In this document: positions 9,975 to 19,607 of the stretch, one piece after another
Layout of the letters: each line of letters opens with the position of its first letter
How positions within the stretch are numbered: the stretch's first letter is position 1
Assembly: GCF_016735595.1 (NCBI RefSeq)
Contig: NZ_JAERRB010000007.1
Coordinates: 281,287 to 345,286, forward strand
DNA: 64,000 bases
Direction of reading: 5' to 3'
Origin: Chryseolinea lacunae
GTDB taxonomy: Bacteria > Bacteroidota > Bacteroidia > Cytophagales > Cyclobacteriaceae
Program-made: the position numbers and the translations under genes
Notes under the pieces: model-generated
What the model was told of the DNA's origin: nothing
The model's database searches: none
The model's input: only the letters and a program-made list of their open reading frames with translations

Positions 9975-11945
9975 ATGTCAAAAAAAACAAAGACCCCTGA
10001 CCCTATACCCGCAAGCTTTTCACTGCTCACCGAGTTCGATGTGCACCTGTTTAAAACCGGCAAGCACTACAAGCTCTACGACAAGCTGGGCGCACATCGC
10101 GTCAGCCACGAAGGGCAGGAGGGAACCTACTTTGCCGTGTGGGCACCAAACGCCGTAGCCATCTCGGTCATCGGCAACTTCAACGCCTGGAAAGACGGAC
10201 AACACAAATTGTTTGCACGTTGGGATGAGTCAGGCATTTGGGAAGGATTCTTCAGCGACATCAGTCACGGCGAGGCCTACAAGTATGCCATTCATTCCAA
10301 CAGTGGCGAGTATCTGGAAAAGGCCGATCCCTTCGCCACGTTTGCCGAGATGCCACCCATGACGGCCAGCATTGTGTGGGCACCCAAGTTTGAGTGGAAA
10401 GACGAAACCTGGCTGAACGAACGCAAAGCCAGCGCAGGAAAACCAAAGCCTTATTCGGTCTATGAAGTTCACTATGGATCGTGGCGCCGAAAAATTGAAG
10501 AAGGCGACCGTTCGCTCACATACCCCGAGATGGCCATAGAACTGGTGAACTATGTGAAGGACATGCAATTCACACACGTTGAATTTCTGCCGTTGATGGA
10601 GCACCCGTTCTATGGCTCGTGGGGCTACCAACTGACGGGCTACTTCGCGCCAACGAGCCGCTATGGAAGCCCCGAAGATTTTATGTACCTCATTGACAGT
10701 TTTCACCGAGCCGACATCGGCGTGTTGCTCGACTGGGTACCCTCGCATTTTCCGGGCGACGCACACGGCCTTTTCAACTTCGACGGCACACACCTCTACG
10801 AACATGCCGATCCGCGCAAAGGCTTTCACCCCGATTGGAAGAGCTATATTTTTAACTATGGCCGCAGCGAAGTGCGTTCGTTTCTCATCAGCAACGCCGT
10901 GTACTGGCTCGACAAATTTCACATCGACGGTCTGCGTGTAGACGCCGTGGCGTCGATGCTTTACCTGGACTATTCGCGCAAAGCCGGCGAGTGGATCCCC
11001 AACGATCATGGTGGCAACGAAAACATTGAAGCCATCACGTTCCTGAAAGAAATGAACGAAGTGGTGTATGCCGCTTTCCCCGACGCTGTGACCATCGCCG
11101 AAGAATCGACCTCCTGGACCGGCGTGTCGCGTCCCACCTACATTGGCGGATTGGGCTTTGGCCAGAAGTGGATGATGGGCTGGATGCACGACACGTTGCA
11201 GTATTTCAAACACGAACCCATTCACCGGAAATATCACCAGAACGAGATCACGTTCAGCATCATGTATGCGTTCACCGAAAACTTTATGCTGCCCCTGTCG
11301 CACGACGAGGTGGTGCACGGCAAGGGATCGCTCATTGGCCGCATGCCCGGCGACGAATGGCAACGGTTTGCCAACCTGCGTCTGATGTTCACCTACATGT
11401 TTGCCCACCCGGGAACAAAGCTATTGTTCATGGGCGGCGAGTTCGCGCAATCGTCGGAATGGAATCACGAGAAAAGCCTCGACTGGCATTTACTGGCCTA
11501 TGACGTGCACAAAGGAATCCAGCAATTGGTGCGCGATCTGAACCAGTTCTACCGAAACGAGCCGGCGCTCTACCAGCATCAATTCGAGCAAAAGGGATTT
11601 TCGTGGGTCGACTACGACGATCGCGAAAACAGCGTGATGGTGTTTCAACGGCAGGGCGAAGGCAAAGAAAACGTTCTCATTATCGTTTGCAATTTCACAC
11701 CCGAGACACGCCGACACTATCGCGTAGGTGTTCCGTATCGCGGCAACTGGAAAGAAGTGTTTAATTCCGATCAGAAAAAGTATGCCGGTAGCGGAGTGCT
11801 CAACGAAGGTACATTGCTGACTTCTCCCGTAAAATATCATGGTAGGGATTATTCGATTTCATTAACTTTACCTCCGCTGGGAATTTCTATATTGCGATTG
11901 GAGAAAGAAATTTCAGAATTTGATCTGAACGATCTGGGAACCTAG
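9975..11945 (+). CDS. glgB: 1,4-alpha-glucan branching enzyme
   Basis: A 656-residue GH13 branching enzyme that introduces alpha-1,6 branches into the glucan made by GlgE. The N-terminal CBM48 domain (about 40-125) contains GTYFAVWAPNA and GNFNAWKDG. Catalytic regions follow: LDWVPSHFPGDAHGL, GLRVDAVASML with nucleophile Asp323, IAEESTSW with acid/base Glu376, and SHDEVVHGKGSL. The length fits short-form GlgB enzymes. It starts 33 bp after the fusion gene and ends 32 bp before the GH57 gene, consistent with one operon. Confidence 0.95.
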   Translation: MSKKTKTPDPIPASFSLLTEFDVHLFKTGKHYKLYDKLGAHRVSHEGQEGTYFAVWAPNAVAISVIGNFNAWKDGQHKLFARWDESGIWEGFFSDISHGEAYKYAIHSNSGEYLEKADPFATFAEMPPMTASIVWAPKFEWKDETWLNERKASAGKPKPYSVYEVHYGSWRRKIEEGDRSLTYPEMAIELVNYVKDMQFTHVEFLPLMEHPFYGSWGYQLTGYFAPTSRYGSPEDFMYLIDSFHRADIGVLLDWVPSHFPGDAHGLFNFDGTHLYEHADPRKGFHPDWKSYIFNYGRSEVRSFLISNAVYWLDKFHIDGLRVDAVASMLYLDYSRKAGEWIPNDHGGNENIEAITFLKEMNEVVYAAFPDAVTIAEESTSWTGVSRPTYIGGLGFGQKWMMGWMHDTLQYFKHEPIHRKYHQNEITFSIMYAFTENFMLPLSHDEVVHGKGSLIGRMPGDEWQRFANLRLMFTYMFAHPGTKLLFMGGEFAQSSEWNHEKSLDWHLLAYDVHKGIQQLVRDLNQFYRNEPALYQHQFEQKGFSWVDYDDRENSVMVFQRQGEGKENVLIIVCNFTPETRRHYRVGVPYRGNWKEVFNSDQKKYAGSGVLNEGTLLTSPVKYHGRDYSISLTLPPLGISILRLEKEISEFDLNDLGT

Positions 11946-11977
11946 CAGTCGTCCGTCTATACCAAATTTGAACCTGT

Positions 11978-14371
11978 TTGGAAAAGTATATATGCATCCA
12001 TGGGCATTTCTATCAGCCGCCGCGCGAGAATGCCTGGCTTGAAGTAATTGAAGTTCAAGACTCGGCCCATCCGTATCACGATTGGAACGAGCGCATCACG
12101 GCCGAGTGTTATGCCCCCAACACGGCATCGCGCATTCTCAACGAGAAGGCCGTCATCAAGAACATCATCAACAACTACTCGCGGCTCAGTTTCAACTATG
12201 GCCCCACGCTGCTCTCGTGGATGCAAACCAGCGATCCGGAAACGTATGCGGCCATCATTGACGCCGACAAGGAGAGTGTAAAACATTTCAGTGGACACGG
12301 ATCTGCCATCGCGCAAGTCTACAACCACATGATCCTGCCGCTCGCCAACACCCGCGACAAGGAAACACAAATCATCTGGGGCATCCGCGATTTTGAATAT
12401 CGTTTTCACCGGAAACCCGAAGGCATGTGGCTGGCCGAAACAGCAGTCGACATCGAGTCGCTGGAACTGCTGGCCAAGCACGACATCAAATTCACCATCC
12501 TGGCCCCACGACAGGCAAAGGCCATCCGCAAAATAAAAGACGTTGAGTGGACTTCGGTCGACAACTCAACACTGGACACACGCCGTCCCTACAAATGCAA
12601 TTTGCCCTCGGGAAAAAGCATCGCGCTGTTTTTCTACGACGGCGACATCGCCCAGGGCGTGGCCTTCAACGGCCTGCTGAACGACGGCAAAAAATTCGCA
12701 CACCGCCTTCTCGACGGCTTCGATCAGGCCCCAGAAGAACCTCAGCTGGTGCACGTGGCCACCGACGGAGAAACCTATGGTCACCACCACAAGCATGGTG
12801 AAATGGCCCTGGCGTTTTGCCTCGACTACATTGAGCGCCACAAACATTCGCACCTCACTAACTATGCTGAATTCCTTGCGAAATTTCCGCCGACCTATGA
12901 GGCCGAGATTCACGAGAACAGTTCGTGGAGCTGTGTGCACGGCATCGAGCGCTGGCGCAACAACTGCGGTTGCAGCGGCGGCACACCCGATTGGCACCAG
13001 CAGTGGCGCAAGCCCCTTCGCGAAACACTCGACTGGCTTCGCGACGAGTTGGCCAAAGTATATGAAGCCGAAGCGTCCAAAATTCTGAAAGATCCCTGGA
13101 AGGCGCGGGAAGACTACATCGGCGTGATTCTCCGCCGCACCGACGACACGATTCTGAAATTTCTGAAAGACCATTGCATCCAGGATGTGGAGCACAATCG
13201 TGTGTTCCGCATGATGGAAGTGCAACGCAACGCCATGCTGATGTATACCAGCTGTGGTTGGTTCTTCGACGAGATATCGGGCATTGAAACGACGCAGATC
13301 ATGCAGTACGCCTGTCGTGCCATGCAGCTGGTGAGCCAGATTGTGGAAGTGAATCTGGAAAAAGAATTTTTGCAACGCATGCAAGCTGCGCCCAGCAACC
13401 TGCCTGCGCTGGAGAATGGAGCGGAGGTCTATCGAAAGTTTGTGTTGCCCTCCAAAACCAACCTGCAACGCGTGGGCATGCACTATGCCGTGGCATCTAT
13501 TTTTGAAGAAGATCCAGAGTCGTTTCCGGTATTTAACTACACCACGCACAACGACGTGTTTATCCGCAAGGAAGCGGGCGAGCAGAAACTTGTGCTGGGC
13601 ATCACCAAAGTGCGCTCGAATGTGACGCGCTCGGAAAAGAAATTTGCCTTCGCCGTAATCTACATGGGCCAGCACAACATCATTGGCAACATCTCCATCG
13701 ACATGGAAGAAGACAAGTTTGCCAGCATGCAGGTGCGCATGATCGATGCTTTTGAAGAAGCCCGCCTGGGCGACATCATTGGCTTGATGCAAACCTACTT
13801 TGGTCCCGACAAATACACCATCTGGCAACTCTTCCAGGACGAAAAACGCAAGGTGTTCAACCTCATCACGTATCAAAGCATGCGTGATCTTGAGAACTCC
13901 CTGCGACGCATCTACAACCGCGACTATCCGCTGGTGATGGCGCTGGCCAACAACGACGCGCCTATACCCAATGCCTATCGCACCACGTTTGAATACATCC
14001 TCAACGCCGACCTCACACGCAGCTTCGAATCCGAACGCATCAACGTGCGCCAGGTAGAGCGCATCATGAACGAGCTGGTGCAATGGAAACTTCACATCGA
14101 AGACACCGGAAAGGTGGAGCGTCTGGCGGGCGAGAGCGTGTTCAAGGAAGTGAAACGCATCAGCGCCGAGGGCGACAACTACAAACGCATCGAGAAGCTA
14201 AACCGGTTGTTCCCGCTCTTGCGGAAATTCGACCTCAAGCCCAACCTGTATAAGAGCCAGAACCTTTACTTCGAGATCTCCGTCCGCAATCGTGAACACG
14301 ACGGGCATTCGGCAGAGTGGATCAAACAATTCAATTTGCTGGGCGAAAACCTCAGCGTGAAGCTGGAATAA
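11978..14371 (+). CDS. GH57 family glycoside hydrolase (DUF3536 type)
   Basis: A 797-residue protein with the GH57 N-terminal catalytic fold: HGHFYQPPRENAW at the start, EGMWLAETAVD carrying the expected nucleophile Glu near residue 150, and VATDGETYGHHHKHGE. The long C-terminal half corresponds to DUF3536. The start is a TTG: an in-frame stop lies at 11969-11971 and the conserved motif starts a few residues later, so no other start is available. No signal peptide is seen, so it should be cytoplasmic. Its place at the end of the glgE-glgB operon suggests glucan remodelling (amylase-like or branching activity), but the DUF3536 subgroup has no firm activity known to me. Confidence 0.82.
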   Translation: MEKYICIHGHFYQPPRENAWLEVIEVQDSAHPYHDWNERITAECYAPNTASRILNEKAVIKNIINNYSRLSFNYGPTLLSWMQTSDPETYAAIIDADKESVKHFSGHGSAIAQVYNHMILPLANTRDKETQIIWGIRDFEYRFHRKPEGMWLAETAVDIESLELLAKHDIKFTILAPRQAKAIRKIKDVEWTSVDNSTLDTRRPYKCNLPSGKSIALFFYDGDIAQGVAFNGLLNDGKKFAHRLLDGFDQAPEEPQLVHVATDGETYGHHHKHGEMALAFCLDYIERHKHSHLTNYAEFLAKFPPTYEAEIHENSSWSCVHGIERWRNNCGCSGGTPDWHQQWRKPLRETLDWLRDELAKVYEAEASKILKDPWKAREDYIGVILRRTDDTILKFLKDHCIQDVEHNRVFRMMEVQRNAMLMYTSCGWFFDEISGIETTQIMQYACRAMQLVSQIVEVNLEKEFLQRMQAAPSNLPALENGAEVYRKFVLPSKTNLQRVGMHYAVASIFEEDPESFPVFNYTTHNDVFIRKEAGEQKLVLGITKVRSNVTRSEKKFAFAVIYMGQHNIIGNISIDMEEDKFASMQVRMIDAFEEARLGDIIGLMQTYFGPDKYTIWQLFQDEKRKVFNLITYQSMRDLENSLRRIYNRDYPLVMALANNDAPIPNAYRTTFEYILNADLTRSFESERINVRQVERIMNELVQWKLHIEDTGKVERLAGESVFKEVKRISAEGDNYKRIEKLNRLFPLLRKFDLKPNLYKSQNLYFEISVRNREHDGHSAEWIKQFNLLGENLSVKLE

Positions 14372-14415
14372 GAAACCGCCGTCAAATCGGGGTGTCGGCG
14401 TAAACACAATCCAAC

Positions 14416-14991
14416 ATGGGAAACCCGCCGGAAAAAAGTGCACAACAAAAACGAAGCCTGGGCTTGGTTGTGCTGTTGCTGCTGGGCGTTCATGTGTTGC
14501 TTTCGGCTATCGCATTTTGGGGGCCACCATCGCTGGTCTATTCCAATCCTATCACATCACGCTATCGCCAATTGGTGGTGATCGGTCCGTTCTTCCGCAC
14601 ATCGGCTATCCAAACCTCGGCCCACCTGGCCGTGCGTTTCAAGACGGCAGGTACATGGTCGGCCTTCAAAGACTATTCAGGCGAAGCCCTCCTGGAATAC
14701 AACCGTCATCCATGGCGCTACGACAAGCTGAAGCTCATGGACTATGAACACTATCTGCTCCGCAGCATCGGCAAAATCAACAACAGACAACTGACACCGG
14801 CGGCGGCCGCGTCCCGAGTATTTCAGGAGCTGAACCAGCTGGTGTTACAGGAATACATTCAACAGCCCATCGACTCGATTGAACTGGTGAACACCCAGGC
14901 CACATATCAACCCGAAACCAACACACACCTACGCGACACCATTTTTATGCACCGCTATAACCCCAACGCCGTTGCACGCCCTAAGAACTAA
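14416..14991 (+). CDS. Hypothetical single-pass membrane protein, partner of the HTTM-like gene
   Basis: A 191-residue protein with a basic N-terminus, one membrane segment (about residues 15-37) and an extracytoplasmic remainder. The family is not firmly recognised. The arrangement (small single-pass protein translated into an HTTM-like membrane protein, with a 20-bp overlap) recalls operons in which DUF5819-like proteins precede HTTM proteins, but I cannot show the homology. It starts 44 bp after the GH57 gene, so it may be co-transcribed with the glucan operon. Confidence 0.6.
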   Translation: MGNPPEKSAQQKRSLGLVVLLLLGVHVLLSAIAFWGPPSLVYSNPITSRYRQLVVIGPFFRTSAIQTSAHLAVRFKTAGTWSAFKDYSGEALLEYNRHPWRYDKLKLMDYEHYLLRSIGKINNRQLTPAAAASRVFQELNQLVLQEYIQQPIDSIELVNTQATYQPETNTHLRDTIFMHRYNPNAVARPKN

Positions 14992-15829
14992 AATAGCGAT
15001 CTGGGGCGAAGCGCTGACGGGAAGCATACGCGAGCCGAAAGCCACGATGTGGTTTGTGAAGTCACTGGTGGGCTATGCGCTTCTCAAACTCATTTTTCTC
15101 TGGCCCGCGGCAGCGGTCATGCTCCGCTATCACACGCTCACATTGCCACGGTCATGGGCGGGAAAGCTAATACTCGCTCCGGCGGTGGTGGCCAACCTAA
15201 ACGTGCACGTGTTCTTTGCGTCGGTAATCGCCTTTCTGGCTGTGATGCTTTTTGTGCGGGTAAACTTCCGGCTCAACCTGGTGTTCTTCTGGCTCATGGT
15301 GAACCTCTATGTGGTGAACCTGCCCAGCGGCAACGGCTCCGACCTGGTGCTACTCATGCTGAGCTTCTGGTGCATCCTCATCGACGACCTGCGGCAGGGT
15401 AGAGGCGACGACGCGTTGGCCACTACCGCGCACAACGTCGGGCGTTTGCTTTGCCAGTTGCAAATCGTGATGCTCTACGCTGTTTCGGGGTGGGACAAAC
15501 TGATGAGCGAAAGCTGGCGAACCGGCGAGGCCTGGGCCTACATCCGAAACCTGGATGTATTGGCCAACACATACCTGCACGGACTGCTGCAAGGGCCTAC
15601 ACTGAACGTTCTGTTTGCGTGGAGCACCATTGCCTTCGAATGCCTGTTCGTGGTGCTGGTGTGGTTTAAACGCACGCGCTTGCCCATGCTGTTTGTGGGC
15701 ACGGTTATTCACCTCGGGATATGGATTCTCCTGAGCCTGCCCGACTTCGGGCTGGTGATGATTGTGAGTTACGTTGTCTTCTTAAAAGACGAAGATGTTG
15801 CCCGCTTGCGCGGATGGATCAGGCGATAG
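14972..15829 (+). CDS. HTTM-like polytopic membrane protein
   Basis: A 285-residue protein with about six to seven membrane segments. The stretch MLYAVSGWDKLMSESWRTG, ending at AWAYIR, matches the signature of HTTM domains (the membrane domain shared with vitamin K-dependent gamma-carboxylase), where a Lys and Trp/Gly residues follow an aromatic-rich helix. The substrate is unknown. The TTG start at 14972 overlaps the preceding gene; an ATG at 15047, before the first membrane helix, is the alternative. The 3' end overlaps the convergent ROK gene by 11 bp. Confidence 0.65.
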   Translation: MHALRTKIAIWGEALTGSIREPKATMWFVKSLVGYALLKLIFLWPAAAVMLRYHTLTLPRSWAGKLILAPAVVANLNVHVFFASVIAFLAVMLFVRVNFRLNLVFFWLMVNLYVVNLPSGNGSDLVLLMLSFWCILIDDLRQGRGDDALATTAHNVGRLLCQLQIVMLYAVSGWDKLMSESWRTGEAWAYIRNLDVLANTYLHGLLQGPTLNVLFAWSTIAFECLFVVLVWFKRTRLPMLFVGTVIHLGIWILLSLPDFGLVMIVSYVVFLKDEDVARLRGWIRR

Positions 15830-16817
15830 CTTCTTCGGTCAGCTGCGTGTTGTTGTGCGCGTTGTCGAGGTAGTTCCACACCAGGCTGCTGGCCCCAATG
15901 ATGGGGGCGGCCTGATTCTGAAGTCCCGACGGGAGCACTTTCACTTTGCCTCTGAACAAGGGCATCAGGTTCGCCTCCATGTGTTTGATGGTAGGCTTAA
16001 AGATGAGGTCGCCGGCCAGTGACAAACCGCCAAACAGGAAGATGGCTTCCGGGTCGGTGTGCACTACGGTTTCGGCAAGTTTCATTCCGAGTATTCTTCC
16101 GGTGTATTCAAAAGCAGCCAGGGCAACAACGTCGCCACGAACAGCCGCTTCCGTAATCATTTTAGTAGTGAGGTTGTCGAAGCTGATGCCGCGCAGTTCG
16201 CTGGGCTCAAGGTGATCGGCCAACAGTTTATAGACGGTGCGCTTAATGCCGGTAGCCGACACGTAGGTTTCGAGACAGCCGCGTTTGCCACAGTTGCAGA
16301 AACGTCCGGCAGGGTTCACCGAGGTGTGACCCACTTCGCCGGCAATGCCGTGCTTGCCATTGAGCAATTGTCCATTGGCAACAAAGCCGCTGCCCAAACC
16401 GGTGCCCAGGGTGATCACCACAAAATCTTTCATGCCTTTGGCGGCGCCGTATACCATTTCGCCCACAGCCGCAGCGTTGGCGTCGTTGGTCACAATGGCG
16501 GGAAGATCAAATTCTTCACGGAACATATCGGCCAACGGAATGATGCCCTTCCACGGAAGGTTGGTGGCGCGTTCGATCGTGCCTTTATAGTAGTTGCCGT
16601 TCGCAGCGCCGACACCCACACCCAGCACTTTGTGTTCGCCGGGTATGGCCGCGATTTCTTTCCGCAGCGCTTCTGCAAGCCCGAGAAAATAGTCTTTGAA
16701 TTCTTTATACTGTGTGGTGGAAATGCTTCCCTGGGAAATCACGTTTCCGGTTCTGTCCACGATACCGTATTTGGTGTTGGTTCCCCCGATATCGATGCCG
16801 ATAGTAAGCTCTCTCAT
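15819..16817 (-). CDS. ROK family sugar kinase (probable glucokinase)
   Basis: A 332-residue kinase phosphorylating glucose or a related hexose with ATP. Visible motifs are the phosphate loop DIGGTNTKYG, the catalytic strand VTNDANAAAVGE, GTGLGSGFV and the ROK zinc motif CNCGKRGCLE. There is no DNA-binding domain at the N-terminus, so it is an enzyme and not a ROK repressor. It is the last gene of a pgi-pfkA-ROK run with 27 bp from pfkA, which strongly suggests a glycolytic role, and it lies convergent to the glucan operon that would release glucose. Confidence 0.88.
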   Translation of the reverse strand: MRELTIGIDIGGTNTKYGIVDRTGNVISQGSISTTQYKEFKDYFLGLAEALRKEIAAIPGEHKVLGVGVGAANGNYYKGTIERATNLPWKGIIPLADMFREEFDLPAIVTNDANAAAVGEMVYGAAKGMKDFVVITLGTGLGSGFVANGQLLNGKHGIAGEVGHTSVNPAGRFCNCGKRGCLETYVSATGIKRTVYKLLADHLEPSELRGISFDNLTTKMITEAAVRGDVVALAAFEYTGRILGMKLAETVVHTDPEAIFLFGGLSLAGDLIFKPTIKHMEANLMPLFRGKVKVLPSGLQNQAAPIIGASSLVWNYLDNAHNNTQLTEEAIA

Positions 16818-16844
16818 AAATAACTGTTTTAGAAGATAAAGAAA

Positions 16845-17828
16845 CTATATGGAAAGAATTTTAGCGATGCGAAGCGACTCACTGTCGATTTCATGAATCT
16901 TCGACATGATGTCGTCAAACTTATTGTAGACGATCTTCCGGTCGCGTGTGCCCACCATCACATCGTTTTTGCCATTCAGCAATCCTTCAACAGCACCCAC
17001 ACCCATGTGTGAGGCGAGTACACGATCAAAGTAGGTTGGCGCTCCACCACGTTGCAGGTGGCCCAGCACAGTCACTTTGATGTCGAAGTAAGATGAACGC
17101 TCTTTCACGAGTTTTGCAAGCGTGTGCGCGTCGCCAATTTTCGATCCTTCTGCTACAACAACAAGATTTGATTTTTTATTCGTTTTGCCGCCTTCTTCGA
17201 GAAGCGCATAGAGCTCGTCGAAAGACGTTTCTTCTTCGGGGATGATAACCGCAGCAGCGCCGCCGGCAATGCCACTGTTGATGGCGATGTAGCCGGAATG
17301 TCGGCCCATCACTTCGATGAAGAAAAGACGGTTATGAGAGAGGGCTGTGTCGCGAATTCTGTCGATGGCTTCCACGGCGGTGTTGGTGGCCGTGTCGTAG
17401 CCAATCGTGTAGTCTGTGCCGGCCAAATCGTTGTCGATCGTGCCGGGGATGCAGATGGAAGGAACGCCAAACTCTTCAAAGAACTTGTGAAGACCGGTGA
17501 ACGTACCATCTCCTCCAATGGCAATGAGCGCGTCAATGCCTTGTTTCTTTATCTGGTCGTAGGCCTTCTTTCTGCCTTCGGGAGTTCTGAATTCCTTGCT
17601 GCGTGCCGATTTGAGAATGGTGCCGCCGCGCTGAAGAATGTTTCCTACGGAGCGAGCGTCGAGTTTAATAAAATCTCCCTCAATCATCCCCTCATACCCG
17701 CGCATAACGCCCAGGCAACTCTTATTGTAATACGTACACGTTCTCACGACGGCACGGATGGCTGCATTCATACCTGGAGCATCGCCACCCGATGTAAACA
17801 CTCCAATTTTCGAAATTTTATTCTCCAT
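16845..17828 (-). CDS. pfkA: ATP-dependent 6-phosphofructokinase
   Basis: A 327-residue phosphofructokinase converting fructose-6-phosphate to fructose-1,6-bisphosphate. Motifs in order are GGDAPGMNAAIRAVVR, GGDGTFTGL (Gly after GGD, as in ATP-using enzymes rather than PPi-dependent ones), PGTIDNDLAGTDYTIGYDT with the catalytic Asp, EVMGRHSGYIA and GHLQRGGAPTYFDR. The length is normal for bacterial PfkA. It lies between pgi (59 bp) and the ROK kinase (27 bp), so three consecutive upper-glycolysis steps are encoded together. Confidence 0.97.
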   Translation of the reverse strand: MENKISKIGVFTSGGDAPGMNAAIRAVVRTCTYYNKSCLGVMRGYEGMIEGDFIKLDARSVGNILQRGGTILKSARSKEFRTPEGRKKAYDQIKKQGIDALIAIGGDGTFTGLHKFFEEFGVPSICIPGTIDNDLAGTDYTIGYDTATNTAVEAIDRIRDTALSHNRLFFIEVMGRHSGYIAINSGIAGGAAAVIIPEEETSFDELYALLEEGGKTNKKSNLVVVAEGSKIGDAHTLAKLVKERSSYFDIKVTVLGHLQRGGAPTYFDRVLASHMGVGAVEGLLNGKNDVMVGTRDRKIVYNKFDDIMSKIHEIDSESLRIAKILSI

Positions 17829-17887
17829 TCAAGTTTAAAATCCAACAAAAATAATGGACAGACTGTACTTTACAATCAACAATTTAA

Positions 17888-19540
17888 TCAAATGGACTTC
17901 AACCGTTTGAAATAGTTAATTAGGCCGTTTGTGGATGAATCGTGCGACGTAATTTCTTCTTTCGCGGTGAGTTCCGGCAAAATTTTCTTGGCGAGTACTT
18001 TGCCAAGCTCCACACCCCACTGATCGAAACTGAAAATGTTCCAGATCACACCTTGTGTGAAGATCTTATGCTCATACATGGCAATGAGGCTTCCCAGGGT
18101 CCGTGGCGTGAGTTGTTTGAAGAGGATGGAATTGGTTGGACGGTTGCCATCAAACACCCTGAAGGGTGTGTGGAAGGCTATGGCGTCCTTGCTCTGGCCT
18201 GCTGCCGTGAGTTCTTTCACCACCTCTTCTTCCGTCTTTCCTTTCATGAGCGCTTCGGTCTGCGCAAAGAAGTTAGACAACAGCTTGTCGTGATGATCGC
18301 CCAGCGGATTGTGGCTGATGGCCGGCGCAATAAAGTCGCAAGGCACAATTTTAGTGCCCTGGTGAATGAGTTGATAGAACGCGTGCTGTCCGTTTGTGCC
18401 GGGCTCACCCCAGATGAGGGGACCGGTTTGATACGTCACCGGATCGCCATCGCGGTCAATCGACTTTCCGTTGCTCTCCATATTGCCTTGCTGGAAATAG
18501 GCCGCAAAGCGATGCAGGTATTGATCGTAGGGGAGAATTGCTTCGGAGGCAGCACCAAAGAAGTTGTTGTGCCACACGCCGATCAGGGCCAGCAACACCG
18601 GGATATTTTTTTCGAACGGTTCGTTCTTGAAGTGATTGTCCATGGCATGCGCGCCATCCAGCAATTGCTCAAAATTTTCGAAGCCTATGGTGCAGATGAT
18701 CGACAGGCCGATGGAAGACCACAGCGAGTAACGTCCGCCAACCCAATCCCAGAACACAAACATGTTTTCGGGAGCAATACCGAATTTGGTTACTTCGGTT
18801 GTGTTGGTCGACACGGCCACAAAGTGTTTGGCCACTTCGCCCTTGCCACCTGTTTTGTCGAGGAACCATGCACGCGCCGACTCGGCGTTGGTCATGGTTT
18901 CTTGTGTGGTGAATGTTTTAGAAGCAATGATGAACAACGTCGTTTCCGGATTCAGATGCTTCACGGTTTCCGCGATGTGTGTACCGTCTACGTTGGATAC
19001 GAAGTGTGGTGTGATGGATTTCCAATAGGGGCGGAGTGCTTCCGTTACCATATAAGGACCAAGGTCGGAACCGCCGATGCCGATGTTCACGATGTCAGTG
19101 ATGACCTTGCCCGAAAAACCTTTCCATTGGCCGCTCAGCAATTTGTCTGAGAAGCCTTTCATTTGCTGCAGCACGCGGTTCACTTCCGGCATCACATCTT
19201 CGCCGTCTACTAACACTGGCTTATTCGAGCGGTTACGCAACGCCACGTGAAGCACCGAACGGTCTTCGGTCTGATTGATCTTGTCGCCCCGGAACATCGC
19301 GTCGATAGCGTCGCGCAGTTCCACTTCGTTGGCCAGTTCGATGAGATCTTTGATGGTCTCACCAATCACAAGATTTTTGGAATAGTCCACCAGGATGTCT
19401 TCAAACTTCGCGTGAAGCGTTTCGAATCGTTGGGGATCTTCGGCAAACAGTTCGCGCAGGTGAGAGGCCTGCAGGGTCATGAATTGCATTTCCAGTTTTT
19501 GCCAGGCGGATGTTTGTGTCGGGTTGTGTTTGGGTAGCAT
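17888..19540 (-). CDS. pgi: Glucose-6-phosphate isomerase
   Basis: A 550-residue isomerase interconverting glucose-6-phosphate and fructose-6-phosphate. The signature stretches are [60 protein letters not shown] and, near the C-terminus, [10 protein letters not shown]. The length matches the long bacterial form. It is the first gene of the pgi-pfkA-ROK set; a terminator at 19571-19599 separates it from tex upstream, so the set should have its own promoter in the 40 bp before its start. Confidence 0.97.
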   Translation of the reverse strand: MLPKHNPTQTSAWQKLEMQFMTLQASHLRELFAEDPQRFETLHAKFEDILVDYSKNLVIGETIKDLIELANEVELRDAIDAMFRGDKINQTEDRSVLHVALRNRSNKPVLVDGEDVMPEVNRVLQQMKGFSDKLLSGQWKGFSGKVITDIVNIGIGGSDLGPYMVTEALRPYWKSITPHFVSNVDGTHIAETVKHLNPETTLFIIASKTFTTQETMTNAESARAWFLDKTGGKGEVAKHFVAVSTNTTEVTKFGIAPENMFVFWDWVGGRYSLWSSIGLSIICTIGFENFEQLLDGAHAMDNHFKNEPFEKNIPVLLALIGVWHNNFFGAASEAILPYDQYLHRFAAYFQQGNMESNGKSIDRDGDPVTYQTGPLIWGEPGTNGQHAFYQLIHQGTKIVPCDFIAPAISHNPLGDHHDKLLSNFFAQTEALMKGKTEEEVVKELTAAGQSKDAIAFHTPFRVFDGNRPTNSILFKQLTPRTLGSLIAMYEHKIFTQGVIWNIFSFDQWGVELGKVLAKKILPELTAKEEITSHDSSTNGLINYFKRLKSI

Positions 19541-19570
19541 AAGCCAATGTGTTCGTAAGTACTGCGAAGA

Positions 19571-19599
19571 TAAAAATAATTGGTCCCCTTGCGGGGACC
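19571..19599 (-). terminator. Terminator downstream of tex
   Basis: A 7-bp GC-rich stem (GGTCCCC / GGGGACC) with a 4-nt loop, followed on the - strand by AATTATTTTTA. It sits between the end of tex and the start of pgi and should insulate the two. Confidence 0.7.
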
Positions 19600-19607
19600 T
19601 TTGTGTT

